DNA of 64,000 nucleotides from Nonomuraea indica (GCF_002850745.1 NZ_PJOK01000049.1:124001-188000), one strand, 5' to 3'; positions 40,722-56,698 are shown, counted from the first letter of the stretch. Notes: generated from the letters alone by a model not told the origin. Program-made: numbers and translations.

Positions 40722-41798
40722 GTGCCAAACGACAGGAGTCTGGACGACCGCCGTCGCGAAGCCCTGGCCGCGGTGGCTCCGGGCACGCCGCTGCGCGACG
40801 GTCTGGAGCGGATCCTGCGCGGGCAGACCGGCGGCCTGATCGTGCTCGGCTACAACAGCCTCGTCGAGCAGGTGTGCAGCGGCGGGTTCGAGCTCGACGT
40901 CGAGTTCTCGGCGACCCGGCTGCGCGAGCTGGCCAAGATGGACGGCGCGATCGTGGTGAGCAACGATCACAAGATCGTGCGGGCCGCCGTGCACCTCGTC
41001 CCCGACCCCGGCATCCCGACCGACGAGTCGGGCACCCGCCACCGCACCGCCCAGCGCGTCGCCCGGCAGACCGGCCTGCCGATCATCGCGATCAGCAAGT
41101 CGATGCGGATCATCGCCCTCTACCTCGACGGCATCCGCTACGTCCTGGAGGAGTCGGCGGCCATCCTGTCCAAGGCCAACCAGGCCCTGGCGACGCTGGA
41201 GCGCTACAAGCACCGCCTCGACGAGGTGTCCGGCACGCTGTCGGCGCTGGAGATCGAGGACCTGGTGACGGTCCGTGACGTCGCGGCCGTCGCCCAGCGC
41301 CTGGAGATGGTCCGGCGCATCTCCGACGAGATCAAGGGCTACGTGGTCGAGCTCGGCACCGACGGGCGGCTGCTGTCGCTCCAGCTCGACGAGTTGGTGG
41401 CGGGCGTCGACTCCGAGCGCGAGCTGGTCGTGCGCGACTACCTCCCGGCCTCGCCGGCCCGGCGCGCCCGCCGCCTGTCCGACGCCATGCACGAGCTCGA
41501 CCGGCTCTCGGGCAGCGAGCTGCTCGACCTGTCGGCCGTCGCCCACGTCCTCGGTCACGACGACGAGATCGACGGCGCGGTGAGCCCGCGCGGCTTCCGC
41601 CTCCTGGCCAAGGTGCCGCGCCTGCCGGCCACCGTCGTCGACCGTCTGGTCAACCACTTCGGCAGCCTGCAGAAGCTCCTGGCGGCCAGCATCGACGACC
41701 TGCAGTCCGTGGGCGGCGTCGGCGAGTCGCGCGCCCGCAGCGTCCGCGAGGGCCTGTCACGCCTCGCCGAGTCCTCGATCCTCGAACGCTACGTCTGA
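40722..41798 (+). CDS. disA: DNA integrity scanning diadenylate cyclase DisA
   Basis: 358 residues. N-terminal DAC domain with MDGAIVVS (DGA) and [10 protein letters not shown] (RHR), the two active-site motifs that make c-di-AMP from two ATP. A helical linker and a C-terminal helix-hairpin-helix DNA-binding domain follow ([20 protein letters not shown]). GTG start with a GGGGGT element upstream. RadA is known to inhibit DisA in Bacillus, and the neighbouring arrangement is conserved. c-di-AMP made here is the ligand of the riboswitch at 61022-61177. Confidence 0.97.
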   Translation: MPNDRSLDDRRREALAAVAPGTPLRDGLERILRGQTGGLIVLGYNSLVEQVCSGGFELDVEFSATRLRELAKMDGAIVVSNDHKIVRAAVHLVPDPGIPTDESGTRHRTAQRVARQTGLPIIAISKSMRIIALYLDGIRYVLEESAAILSKANQALATLERYKHRLDEVSGTLSALEIEDLVTVRDVAAVAQRLEMVRRISDEIKGYVVELGTDGRLLSLQLDELVAGVDSERELVVRDYLPASPARRARRLSDAMHELDRLSGSELLDLSAVAHVLGHDDEIDGAVSPRGFRLLAKVPRLPATVVDRLVNHFGSLQKLLAASIDDLQSVGGVGESRARSVREGLSRLAESSILERYV

Positions 41799-41821
41799 CC
41801 GGCAGGCTCGTCCCGGCGTCG

Positions 41822-42508
41822 TCAGCGCAGGTGGAAGACGCCCTTGTGGCTCTTGAGCTTGCCCATGCGCGCCACGGCCACGTACGTGCCGGGCAGGGCG
41901 GTGGGGCGGTCGGAGCGGCAGTCGGCGGTGGAGCGGCGCCGGTCCCAGTCGACCGAGCGCACGAACGGCACGCCCCGCTGCAGCTCGCGCACCTCGGCGC
42001 CGGACCCGCTCACGCAGTCGGAGGTGGACCAGATCCGGTCCTCCCCCGAGGTGATGCGGACCTCCACGGCCCGCGGCCCCACGTCGGCCCGGCACATCAC
42101 CGGCCCGGTGTTGACCAGCGTCACCAGGAAGTTCGGCCAGGCGCCCGCCGCGTACACCTCCTGCTTGCCCTGCAGGCTGAGCACCAGCTCGGCCTCGTCG
42201 CACGGCTCCCCCGGGCGTTTCTGCCTGGCGGCGGGGGCGGTGGTCCTGGGGGTGGGGTTCGGCGTGGGCGTGGGGCTCGCCGTGCCGAGGGCGAGGGTGC
42301 GCAGTCCCGCGAGAAGGGGATCCGCGGCCGGGGTGGCGCTCGCCGAGGAGTCGGCGCTGGAGGAGCGCTGCGGCCCGTCGCCCCCGCTGGAGCAGGCCCA
42401 TGCCACGACGGCCACGACCACCAGCACGGCGATGAGCACGCTCATGCGCCGCCGCCAGTAGACGTCGCCACCCCCGTCGCCGCCGTCACGCATCGTATCC
42501 GGATCCAT
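41822..42508 (-). CDS. membrane-anchored protein with extracytoplasmic domain, unknown function
   Basis: 228 residues. A short charged N-terminus, one membrane segment (MSVLIAVLVVVAVVAWA), then a Ser/Ala/Pro linker and a beta-type outer domain with four cysteines (EPCDEAELVLSLQGK, PVMCRADVG, TSDCVSG, TADCRSD) that could pair. No enzyme motif. Convergent with disA (23 bp between stops). Start ATG at 42508 has no ribosome site; ATG at 42493 is an alternative. Confidence 0.75.
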   Translation of the reverse strand: MDPDTMRDGGDGGGDVYWRRRMSVLIAVLVVVAVVAWACSSGGDGPQRSSSADSSASATPAADPLLAGLRTLALGTASPTPTPNPTPRTTAPAARQKRPGEPCDEAELVLSLQGKQEVYAAGAWPNFLVTLVNTGPVMCRADVGPRAVEVRITSGEDRIWSTSDCVSGSGAEVRELQRGVPFVRSVDWDRRRSTADCRSDRPTALPGTYVAVARMGKLKSHKGVFHLR

Positions 42509-42587
42509 ACGCACAGCATGGTGACGGAGTGGCTGCTTGACGTGGACGACACGCCGTCTCTTGCCATCTCGCAATACGCTGGGGCGC

Positions 42588-43463
42588 GTGGTTGAGCCGA
42601 ACCTCCTACACGTCCCCGTTCTGGAGTGGTACGACGCCAACGCCCGGGATCTCCCGTGGCGTGCCGCCAGCGCGACGCCGTGGGGCGTGCTGGTGAGCGA
42701 GATCATGCTTCAGCAGACCCCGGTCGTGCGGGTGCTGCCGGTCTGGCGCGAGTGGATGGAACGGTGGCCCACGCCCAAGGCGCTGGCCGCCGAACCGCCG
42801 GGCGAGGCGGTGCGGCACTGGGGGCGGCTCGGCTACCCGCGCCGGGCGCTGCGGCTGCACGCCTGCGCCCGGGCCATCACCGAGGAGCACGCCGGCGAGG
42901 TGCCGTCCGACCACGCGACGCTGCTGGCGCTGCCGGGCGTCGGCGAGTACACCGCCGCCGCGGTGGCCAGCTTCGCCTACGGCGGGCGGCACGCGGTGCT
43001 CGACACGAACGTGCGCAGGGTCCTCGCCCGCGCCGTACGGGCCGAGGAGTACCCGCCGCAGGCCACCTCCGCGGCCGAGCGGCGGCTGGCGGAGGCGTTG
43101 CTGCCGGAGCTGGGCGCGGCCCGCTGGGGCGTGGCGGTGATGGAGTTGGGCGCCCTGGTGTGCACGGCCCGCTCGCCCCGGTGCGCCGACTGCCCGATCG
43201 CGCACACCTGCGCGTGGCGGCTGGCCGGCAAGCCGCCGCACGCGGGCCCGGCGCGCAAGGGCCAGACGTACGCCGGCACCGACCGGCAGTGCCGGGGCCG
43301 TCTGCTCGCCGTGCTGCGGGCGGCGCACGGCCCGGTGCCCAAGGAGGCGCTCGACGTGGTGTGGGACGACGCGGTGCAACGCGAGCGGGCCCTGGACGGT
43401 CTGGTCGCCGACGGCCTGGCCGAGCACCTGCCCGACGGGACCTTCCGGCTGCCTCACGGCTGA
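42588..43463 (+). CDS. mutY: adenine DNA glycosylase MutY
   Basis: 291 residues. EIMLQQTPVVRVLPVWREWM, helix-hairpin-helix LPGVGEYTAAAVASFAYG, catalytic Asp in AVLDTNVRRV and the 4Fe-4S loop CTARSPRCADCPIAHTC. It removes A mispaired with 8-oxoG. The chain ends soon after the cluster domain with a short winged-helix-like tail; the C-terminal NUDIX-type 8-oxoG domain of many MutYs is missing, as in other actinobacteria. GTG at 42588, with TACGCT 7 nt upstream and no ribosome site, so probably leaderless. Confidence 0.95.
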   Translation: MVEPNLLHVPVLEWYDANARDLPWRAASATPWGVLVSEIMLQQTPVVRVLPVWREWMERWPTPKALAAEPPGEAVRHWGRLGYPRRALRLHACARAITEEHAGEVPSDHATLLALPGVGEYTAAAVASFAYGGRHAVLDTNVRRVLARAVRAEEYPPQATSAAERRLAEALLPELGAARWGVAVMELGALVCTARSPRCADCPIAHTCAWRLAGKPPHAGPARKGQTYAGTDRQCRGRLLAVLRAAHGPVPKEALDVVWDDAVQRERALDGLVADGLAEHLPDGTFRLPHG

Positions 43464-43473
43464 CGGCAGGCCC

Positions 43474-43503
43474 ATTCGCAACAGGAATATCACTCTTGCG
43501 AAT
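43474..43503. promoter_or_regulatory. perfect 8-bp dyad between mutY and the histidine kinase gene
   Basis: ATTCGCAA (43474-43481) and TTGCGAAT (43496-43503) are inverted repeats with 14 bp between. It begins 10 bp after the mutY stop and 118 bp before the kinase start. It could be an operator or a weak terminator. Confidence 0.4.
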
Positions 43504-43620
43504 AAAGGGTGCTAGTCCCCAAACTTCGCGAAACACCCACAACTCGGCCGGTAGAGTCACGGGAGCGGAAGGCTGTTCGCCTGCCCGCTGTGCCCCTGAT
43601 GACGATAATGAGGCGCTGGT

Positions 43621-47955
<4,335 letters not shown>

Positions 47956-48014
47956 CACCGGGCGACCTGTCTCCCGCCCAGCAAGCCGCCCATCCACCGC
48001 CCGAGGAGTAGCAC

Positions 48015-50372
48015 GTGCACGAGCCCGAACAACGCCCCGACAAGGGCGCCGGCCTCGGGCGGCTGGCCGCCACCGTGGAGCGGCTGCGCCGCGAGGTGCG
48101 CGAGGCGCACGCCGCCGCCGACGGCCGGGCCCTGATCGAGCTGGCCAAGGGCATCCTGGTGGAGCGGCTGCGGTGCAACCCCGCTGAGGCGGCCCGCCAG
48201 CTCTCCGCGCTCGCCGAGCAGGCCCAGCTCTCCCAGCTCGAACTCGCCGCCGACATCGTCAACCAGGCGGCCCAGGACCAGCTGACCGAGGTCGCCAGCC
48301 ACTTCGTGGTCGCCGCCGTCGAGCCCGGCGCGCCGGCGGGCGAGCCCGCCGAGCAGGCCGACCCCTCCCTCGCCGTACGGCTGCGCACCGCCGAGAGCGG
48401 CGTCCTGGCCGCGCGCGACACCCAGGCGGTCAGCGAGTCGCTGCTGCAGCACGCGCTCGCCCCGCTGGGCGCGTCGGTGGTCGCCGTGTGGGCCGCCGGC
48501 ACGGACGGCTCGCTCACCCTGGCCGGCTCGGCTGGGTTCGCCTCGGGGCAGGCGATGCGCTGGCGGTACGTGCCGCCGGGGGTCGCCACACCCGCCCGGC
48601 ATGCTCTGGTGGACCGGTCGGCGGTGTGGTTCGAGGACCTGTCGGAGGTGGGCCTGCCGTCGATCGGCCACCAGCCCGGCGACCGGGCCGGCCGGGTCAC
48701 CGTGCCCGCCGGCACCGGGGGGCGCATCCTGGGCGTCCTGGAGATCGGCTGGCCGCATCCCCTGTCGCCGCAGCCACCGGCGATCCGCCGGCAGGTGGAG
48801 GCGCTGGCGGAGCTGGTGGCCCACACGCTGGAGTCGCATCCGGTGATCGCGCCGCAGCCGCCCGACACCGAGCTGGTGGACCTGGCCAACGGCCTGCACG
48901 ACCCCGCGCTCATCCTGCGCCCGCACCTGACCGACGAGGGCGAGCTGGCCGACTTCCGCATCCAGCACCTCAACACCGACTTCGTCGACTTCGCCGGTCG
49001 CCCCCGCAGCGCGGTCAGCGGCGCGCTGATGCTGGAGGCGTATCCGATGGCCGCCGGCGAGGGCGGGCTGTACGAGAAGATCGAGCACGTGCACGCCACC
49101 GGCGAGCCGTTCCGGGCCGAACGGATGCCGCTGATGGCGCTGATCGACCAGGTGCCGCTGACCGCCGTCGCCGACGTCAGCATCAGCCGGCACGGCGAGA
49201 GCGTGCTGCTGATCTGGCGCGTCCTGGACGAGGCGGCCCGGGTGGCCGGCCTGCTCCAGCACGCCCAGCGCCTGGGCCGGATCGGCGGCTTCGAGGAGAA
49301 CGTCGTCACCGGCGAGATCACCTGGAACGCCCAGCTCTACACCCTGCTGGGCCTGCCGCCCACTGCCAGCCCCATCTCCCTGCAGCTGCTGCCGCAGCAC
49401 GCCCACCCGGACGACGGGGTGGCCATCCGCAGGTTCCTGCGCACGCTGCTGCACCACCGTCTGCCCGCGTCCACGGCCTTCCGGATGCAGCGCACCGACG
49501 GGGTCTCCCGGCACATCCGCGTGGTCGCCGAGCCGGTGCTGGACGCCCACGGCGCGCTGCGCAGCATCCGGGGCGCGTACCAGGACATCTCCGCACAGCA
49601 CTGGACAGAGGTGGCGCTGGCCGCAACCCGCGACCAGCTCGCCCACTCCGAGCAGCAGGCCGCGGAGCGCAACCGTCTCGCGCTGCAGCTCCAGCACGCC
49701 ATCATGCCGCCCACGCACGGCCCGATCGAGGCGTTCGACCTGAAGATCGCCGTACGGTACCGGCCGGCCGAGGAGGAGCACCTCGTCGGCGGCGACTGGT
49801 ACGACTGCGTGATCCTGCCGTCCAAGCAGGTGCTGCTGTCGGTCGGCGACGTGGCCGGCCACGGCATCGACGCGGCCACCGGCATGGTCATCCTGCGCAA
49901 CGCGCTGCGCGGCCTGGCCGCCACCGGGGCGGGCCCGGCGCAGCTGCTGACCTGGCTCAACCTGGTCGCCCACCACCTGACCGAGCAGGTCACCGCCACG
50001 GCCATCTGCGCGCTGTTCGACCCGGAGACCCGGACGCTGCGCTGGGCCAGGGCCGGCCACTTCCCGCCGATCATGGTCCGCGCGGACGAGGCCCGGGAGC
50101 TGCCGATGATCGACGGCGTGCTCCTCGGCGCCCTGTCCGAGGCGCACTACGAGGAGGGCAGCCTCCGGCTGGAGAAGGAGGACGTCCTGCTCATGTACAC
50201 CGACGGCCTGATCGAGCGCAAGGACCGCAGCCTGGAGCAGTCGCAGCGGCAGCTCCTCAGCGTGGCCACGGCCGCCGTGCCGTCCCTCGAACAGCGGCTC
50301 GACCACCTGCTCACCTACAGCAAGTCCGACACCGACGACGACACCTGCGTCATCGGCATCCAGCTCCGCTGA
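48015..50372 (+). CDS. ANTAR-GAF-PAS-PP2C (SpoIIE-type) serine phosphatase
   Basis: 785 residues. Residues about 15-80 look like an ANTAR RNA-binding domain (LIELAKGILVERLRCNPAEA). A GAF domain (about 125-285) and two PAS-like domains (about 300-400 and 410-530) follow, then a PP2C/SpoIIE phosphatase (560-785) with GGDWYD, SVGDVAGHGIDAA, WARAGHFPPIMV and LLMYTDGLIERKD. Such phosphatases dephosphorylate STAS anti-anti-sigma factors to release a sigma factor. GTG with GAGGAG 6 nt upstream. It likely forms one unit with the HAMP kinase. A STAS protein with a phosphorylatable Ser lies at 6507 but is far away. Confidence 0.93.
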   Translation: MHEPEQRPDKGAGLGRLAATVERLRREVREAHAAADGRALIELAKGILVERLRCNPAEAARQLSALAEQAQLSQLELAADIVNQAAQDQLTEVASHFVVAAVEPGAPAGEPAEQADPSLAVRLRTAESGVLAARDTQAVSESLLQHALAPLGASVVAVWAAGTDGSLTLAGSAGFASGQAMRWRYVPPGVATPARHALVDRSAVWFEDLSEVGLPSIGHQPGDRAGRVTVPAGTGGRILGVLEIGWPHPLSPQPPAIRRQVEALAELVAHTLESHPVIAPQPPDTELVDLANGLHDPALILRPHLTDEGELADFRIQHLNTDFVDFAGRPRSAVSGALMLEAYPMAAGEGGLYEKIEHVHATGEPFRAERMPLMALIDQVPLTAVADVSISRHGESVLLIWRVLDEAARVAGLLQHAQRLGRIGGFEENVVTGEITWNAQLYTLLGLPPTASPISLQLLPQHAHPDDGVAIRRFLRTLLHHRLPASTAFRMQRTDGVSRHIRVVAEPVLDAHGALRSIRGAYQDISAQHWTEVALAATRDQLAHSEQQAAERNRLALQLQHAIMPPTHGPIEAFDLKIAVRYRPAEEEHLVGGDWYDCVILPSKQVLLSVGDVAGHGIDAATGMVILRNALRGLAATGAGPAQLLTWLNLVAHHLTEQVTATAICALFDPETRTLRWARAGHFPPIMVRADEARELPMIDGVLLGALSEAHYEEGSLRLEKEDVLLMYTDGLIERKDRSLEQSQRQLLSVATAAVPSLEQRLDHLLTYSKSDTDDDTCVIGIQLR

Positions 50373-50378
50373 CCGGCG

Positions 50379-50759
50379 TCAGGCGATCCACGGCGGCACG
50401 CCGTAGTCGCCGTCGCCGTCGGCGGCCAGCGCCCTGGCTCCGGCCGGCGCGGTGACGACGGCGGCGTAGCCCTCGTCCGGGTCCGCCAGCACGCGCCGGA
50501 CGGTCCTGGCCGGCATCACCACGGTGTCGCCGGCCGTGACCTGGTACGTCTCGCCGCCCAGCTCGACCGTGGCCGACCCGGTCAGCCAGGTCCACACCTG
50601 CTCGGCGTCGAAGTCGTGCGCCGGTCCCTCGGCGCCCGGCCTGGCGTCCACCCGCCACAGCGACCGGGACGCGCCGCCCTGGGTGGGCGAGGCGAACGTG
50701 GTCATCACCCCGTTCGCCGTCTCCGACCTGCGCGCCTCGGTGCCACGAATGACAGTCAT
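50379..50759 (-). CDS. cupin domain protein
   Basis: 126 residues of a single small beta-barrel: SLWRVDARPGAEGPAHDFDA, EQVWTWLTGSATVELGGETY, VTAGDTVVMPARTVRRVLAD. Metal-binding His/Glu are partly kept (HDFDAEQVW). Function unknown. GGGAG precedes the ATG. Divergent from a MarR gene, with a long dyad between them, so it is the probable MarR target. Convergent with the phosphatase gene (6 bp). Confidence 0.87.
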   Translation of the reverse strand: MTVIRGTEARRSETANGVMTTFASPTQGGASRSLWRVDARPGAEGPAHDFDAEQVWTWLTGSATVELGGETYQVTAGDTVVMPARTVRRVLADPDEGYAAVVTAPAGARALAADGDGDYGVPPWIA

Positions 50760-50774
50760 GTGCTTCTCCCGCTA

Positions 50775-50820
50775 CGATAGACAACAACGTTGTCCATATA
50801 GTTAACCAGGTTGTCTATCG
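50775..50820. promoter_or_regulatory. MarR operator region between cupin and MarR genes
   Basis: CGATAGACAAC (50775-50785) and GTTGTCTATCG (50810-50820) form an 11-bp perfect inverted repeat. Inside are two similar sites, GACAACAACGTTGTC (50780-50794) and GTTAACCAGGTTGTC (50801-50815), 21 bp apart, i.e. on the same helix face. Autoregulation and control of the cupin gene are inferred. Confidence 0.6.
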
Positions 50821-51287
50821 TGTCAAGCGACTCCCCCGGTTTCGAGCTGCCGCTCCTGCTCCTCCTGGGCTTCCGGGTGCTCATCGACGAGCTGCACGCC
50901 GAGCTGGCCCGCCAGGGCCATCCCGAGCTGCGGCCCATGCACGGCTTCGTCATGCAGGCCATCGGCCGCGGCACGACAGCCGTCGAGCTGGGCCGCACGC
51001 TCGGCGTCTCCAAGCAGGCGGCCGGCAAGACCATCGAGACCCTGGAACGGGCCGGCTACGTCGAACGCGCCGTGGACCCGGCCGACACCCGGCGCAAGCT
51101 CGTCCGGCTGACCCCGCGCGGCCTCGACGCCCTGCGCCTGTCGGCCCACGGCTTCGACGTGCTCCGCCGCCGCTGGGCCGACGAGCTCGGCGAGGAGCGT
51201 CTGCTGGCGCTGGAGGCCGACCTGCGCAAGGTCACCCCGCCCGACCTCTTCCGCCTCGACACGCCCGGCTGGTTCGGCAGCCTGTGA
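50820..51287 (+). CDS. MarR family transcriptional regulator
   Basis: 155 residues. RPMHGFVMQAIGRGTTAVEL, GRTLGVSKQAAGKTIETLER (recognition helix) and DPADTRRKLVRLTPRGLD (wing). It is not closely similar to the MarR at 10641. I chose GTG at 50820; a TTG at 50811 is possible, but either way the operator reaches the start codon, which implies a very short leader. Confidence 0.9.
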   Translation: MSSDSPGFELPLLLLLGFRVLIDELHAELARQGHPELRPMHGFVMQAIGRGTTAVELGRTLGVSKQAAGKTIETLERAGYVERAVDPADTRRKLVRLTPRGLDALRLSAHGFDVLRRRWADELGEERLLALEADLRKVTPPDLFRLDTPGWFGSL

Positions 51288-51300
51288 CGGGGCGAACGGG

Positions 51301-52239
51301 TCAGGCGGCGAGCTGCAGACCCAGGCCGGTGAGGTTGGTGCGCGCCCAGTCGAGCTCCTGCGCCAGCACCGACACCAGCGCCCCGGGCCCCTTGGCCCGC
51401 CCCGGAACGACCAGGTTGTGCGTCTCCACCTCGATGTGGGCGTTGCCGCTCACCGCTCCCGACAGCATGGCCGTGAGCGTGTCGTGCAGCACCGCGCCCG
51501 TGCTGGGCGTCTCACCGGTGTGGTTGTGCACGTGGCCCAGCTTGACCACCGGCGCCCCGGCCGCGGCGAGCCCGCGCAGGGCCTCACCCGCCTCCTCGGA
51601 GCCGCACGCGAGGTGGCAGGCGTCCAGGCAGACGCCGAGATGCTCGGAGTCGATCCCGCAGACCCGCTCCAGCGCCTGCTCCGTGGTCTCCAGGACGCAC
51701 CCGGGCCACGGTTCGAACCCGACACGGATCGTCTTGCCCGTCACGCTGTAGATGCCGCGCAGCTCACGTGCCAGGCGCTCCAGGCGGCGGGTGGCGATGG
51801 CGTGCAGGTCGGCCGGCCAGTCACGCCGCCAGCCGATCGGGATGGTCGAGATGCTGCCGAACCGCACGTCCTCCGGCAGCAGGAACGCCAGAATCTTGGC
51901 CAGCGCCATCGTGTAGCGGTAGCGCTCGGGCTTGGCCCAGTCGGGTCCCGGCACCTCCTGGTTGCGGCCGCCGGTGCCGTTGAGGCTGACGACCTCCAGG
52001 CCGCGCTCCTCCAGCGAGCGGCGCAGCCGTACGAGCTCGATCCGGTCGGCCGTGAGGTGGTCGGCCACGGCGGGCGACAGCCAGAGACCGATGCCCATCC
52101 GCTCGACCCCGAGCCGCTTGCGCACCGGCACCGCGTAGCGGGTCAGGTGCGCGATCAGGTTCTCCAGGTCCTCGGCTGGGTGTACGCCCGCGTTGTAGGC
52201 GAGGTGAACGAGCGTTCCGTCGTCGTGACGCAGGCGCAT
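51301..52239 (-). CDS. TIM-barrel protein resembling EboE / sugar phosphate isomerase
   Basis: 312 residues, xylose-isomerase-like barrel. MRLRHDDGTLVHLAYNAGVH and the region VGFEPWPGCVLETTEQ, GVCLDACHLACG, VVKLGHVHNH and HIEVETHNLV resemble EboE, a protein of the 'ebo' metabolite-traffic cluster of cyanobacteria, algae and some bacteria. None of the other ebo genes is present. Metal-ligand Glu/Asp/His residues are in place. ATG at 52239 with GGAGG 6 nt upstream. Convergent with the MarR gene. Confidence 0.75.
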   Translation of the reverse strand: MRLRHDDGTLVHLAYNAGVHPAEDLENLIAHLTRYAVPVRKRLGVERMGIGLWLSPAVADHLTADRIELVRLRRSLEERGLEVVSLNGTGGRNQEVPGPDWAKPERYRYTMALAKILAFLLPEDVRFGSISTIPIGWRRDWPADLHAIATRRLERLARELRGIYSVTGKTIRVGFEPWPGCVLETTEQALERVCGIDSEHLGVCLDACHLACGSEEAGEALRGLAAAGAPVVKLGHVHNHTGETPSTGAVLHDTLTAMLSGAVSGNAHIEVETHNLVVPGRAKGPGALVSVLAQELDWARTNLTGLGLQLAA

Positions 52240-52762
52240 CGGTTTCCTCCACGGCTTGAGCTTGTCGCGTCCCAGCGGCCCGTCTCGGGATCGCGCGGGA
52301 CCTGTCGAGCTTGCCCGATCGGGGCGAAGCAACGCGTCCGCCCTGGGTTGACTGCCGCATACTCCCCAGGGAGCAGCCTCATCCCAGACAAGCGATCTTG
52401 TGGCCTATTTGGGACAGGCTTGGCAGCGCTCTACGCAGTGTAGTACTACCCGGCGTCGCAAATCACCTTCCCGTCCAACAATTCGGCAACACTGCCTCTC
52501 TCCGTGACCGACTGGACACGGAGCGCAGGATCACGATCAGGTCACGATAGCGGTCGTGGTTCGGCAAGGTTCGGCATGCGGCGCCACCGCTCGGCAAGCC
52601 CTCCAGCGGGCCGGCTGGAGCGGTCGGGCACCGGCCCGCCCCTCGTACGCGACCGGCTCGCGGACGCCACCCGGCGCTGTCGTCGCGGCCAGCAAGGCGG
52701 TGCGCCCGGCCAGACCGACCCCGGCCAGGTGAAGCACCCACCCCACGCCAGAGGGAAAGCGA
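52240..52762. other. about 520 bp without a supportable gene
   Basis: Upstream region of the EboE-like gene. Translations of the open frames lack any family features. The AT-richer part around 52380-52510 could hold the promoter. I see no RNA gene. Confidence 0.5.
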
Positions 52763-52794
52763 AAACCCCCGGGTGAATGATCACCCGGGGGTTT
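52763..52794 (-). terminator. rho-independent terminator of clpC
   Basis: AAACCCCCGGGTGA (52763-52776) pairs perfectly with TCACCCGGGGGTTT (52781-52794), loop of 4. On the minus strand the stem is followed by TTTTCGC. It lies 18 bp after the clpC stop. Confidence 0.87.
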
Positions 52795-52812
52795 CGGACG
52801 AACCTGCGGCCG

Positions 52813-55317
<2,505 letters not shown>

Positions 55318-56296
55318 CTCGTCGCTCCTCACAGAGCGGTCAGTCAGGCCGGTTAATCCGGTCCCGTCATCCCGCATGCTAGCCCTGGCTCGGCGAACCG
55401 TGCCCACTGCCGCTGACACGCTCTATAGCAGAGACGTTCCCCGAGAGCAGGGCGTTCACCCTCTATCCAACTACCGTTCGGGCGTGACGTGTTCCCGATA
55501 CGCCGCAAGCGAACGATGTTTAGGGGATCTCGGGGAAGTGGTCGCAAATCACCACTTCGGCGCGGGCAGATCAACACGGATCGCCTTCGGACGCTTGAGC
55601 GAGCAAACCCAGGGCGGCCCTCGCTCGTACATCGGAGATGTCGCGTCCGTAACCCATACGTTCTCATCCTACGTGCCGGACCCAAATCCCCGCCAATCCG
55701 ATCGAGATAAGGCCCGGAACGCTGCCGGCGGCAGGTCGCCTGCGCGGGCACCCGGGGGTCTCTCGCCTCGCACGGCCCTGGTCTCACGGGTGCGCGCCCA
55801 TGCCGTCCAGGGTTCACCGCGGGAGCCGTCGTGGGTGGCGGGTGGCCTTCGCTGGAGCAGCCTTGTGGGCGCTGAGGGAGTGACGCGCGAGATTCCCGTC
55901 GGTTTCGCGTGAGCGCGCCGGGGAATCGGGCAGTGCCGCGTGGGTGGAACGCCAACGGCCGGTGACGAGTCCGTACGAGCCCCACCTTCCGTTCCGGGTG
56001 GCCTTCGGCGGACGTCCCGAGCCGGCGGGAGGGGGAGCGTACGGGAGCGGGGAAGAGAGTGGCGCCGCGCAGAACGGCGGTGCCCTGGAAGGGTCGCCCG
56101 CCGACGTCGACTCGCCTGGAACGGGACAGACCGAAGAAACGTCTTTTGTGGAGCGCCGGAGCAAAAGAGCTTGCGCCTACGGCATTCGGGGACGGGAAGG
56201 AGAACGACGGGAGGCCCAAAACCCGCAAAAGACGGGCAGTTGAAGATCGTTCACCGATCGACTGTCCAGCATTCGGGACGGTCCCTGAAAATGATC
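55318..56296. other. about 980 bp between lsr2 and clpC without a supportable gene
   Basis: Long frames exist on both strands (for example 55353-56228 minus), but they are Arg/Pro/Gly/Ser-rich, cross clpC's ribosome site or lack any ribosome site, and match nothing I know. The clpC promoter and leader must lie here. A ClgR-like site is at 55501-55514. Confidence 0.5.
55501..55514 (-). promoter_or_regulatory. possible ClgR site upstream of clpC
   Basis: Minus strand GTTCGCTTGCGGCG fits the ClgR core CGC-N5-GCG preceded by TT, with mismatches in the outer positions. ClgR activates clp genes in actinobacteria. It lies 184 bp upstream of the start. Confidence 0.3.
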
Positions 56297-56345
56297 ATGC
56301 GCTTATGGCGTTCGCCGGGGTCCGAGGCGAGCGGCATAAGCGCAT
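56297..56345 (-). terminator. hairpin terminator downstream of lsr2
   Basis: ATGCGCTTATG (56297-56307) pairs with CATAAGCGCAT (56335-56345). Inside, GCGTTCGCC pairs imperfectly with GGCGAGCG, lengthening the stem. On the minus strand it is followed by GATCATTTTC. It starts 21 bp after the lsr2 stop. Confidence 0.72.
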
Positions 56346-56365
56346 GGTCAGCGCGAGCGGCCGGT

Positions 56366-56698
56366 TCAGTGAGCCGCTTCGTACTTCTCGACGACGGTGG
56401 AGGCGATACGGCCCCGCTCGCTCACGGGCAGGCCGTGAGCCTTGGCCCACTGACGGATCTCCGAGCTCTTCTCGCGGCTCATCGCACGCTGCCCGCCACG
56501 CCCCTTCTTCCGCGCGGACACGGCGCCGGCCCGGCGGGCGTGCTGCACGAAAGGCGAGAGGGCGTCCCTGAGCTTCTTGGCGTTAAGGTCGCTGAGGTCA
56601 ATCTCATAGGAGGCGCCGTCAATAGCGAAGCTGACCGTCTCATTGGCCTCGCCACCATCGAGGTCATCGATGAGAATCTCCTGGATCTGCTTGGCCAT
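56366..56698 (-). CDS. lsr2: Lsr2 nucleoid-associated xenogeneic silencer
   Basis: 110 residues. MAKQIQEILIDDLDGGEANE is the N-terminal oligomer segment, YEIDLSDLNAKKLRDALSPF the dimer part, and IRQWAKAHGLPVSERGRIAS the C-terminal domain whose RGR hook binds the minor groove of AT-rich DNA. Lsr2 silences horizontally acquired and specialised-metabolite genes. AAAGGA lies 8 nt before the ATG at 56698. Filamentous actinomycetes often have a second paralogue elsewhere. Confidence 0.96.
   Translation of the reverse strand: MAKQIQEILIDDLDGGEANETVSFAIDGASYEIDLSDLNAKKLRDALSPFVQHARRAGAVSARKKGRGGQRAMSREKSSEIRQWAKAHGLPVSERGRIASTVVEKYEAAH

Noticed and set aside
55439-55560. Possible tRNA or structured RNA upstream of clpC
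   Set aside because: Several short inverted repeats are present but no cloverleaf or T-loop could be fitted.
55353-56228. A 291-codon minus-strand ORF between lsr2 and clpC
   Set aside because: Composition is atypical for protein, it has no ribosome site, and it overlaps the lsr2 side hairpin region and clpC leader.
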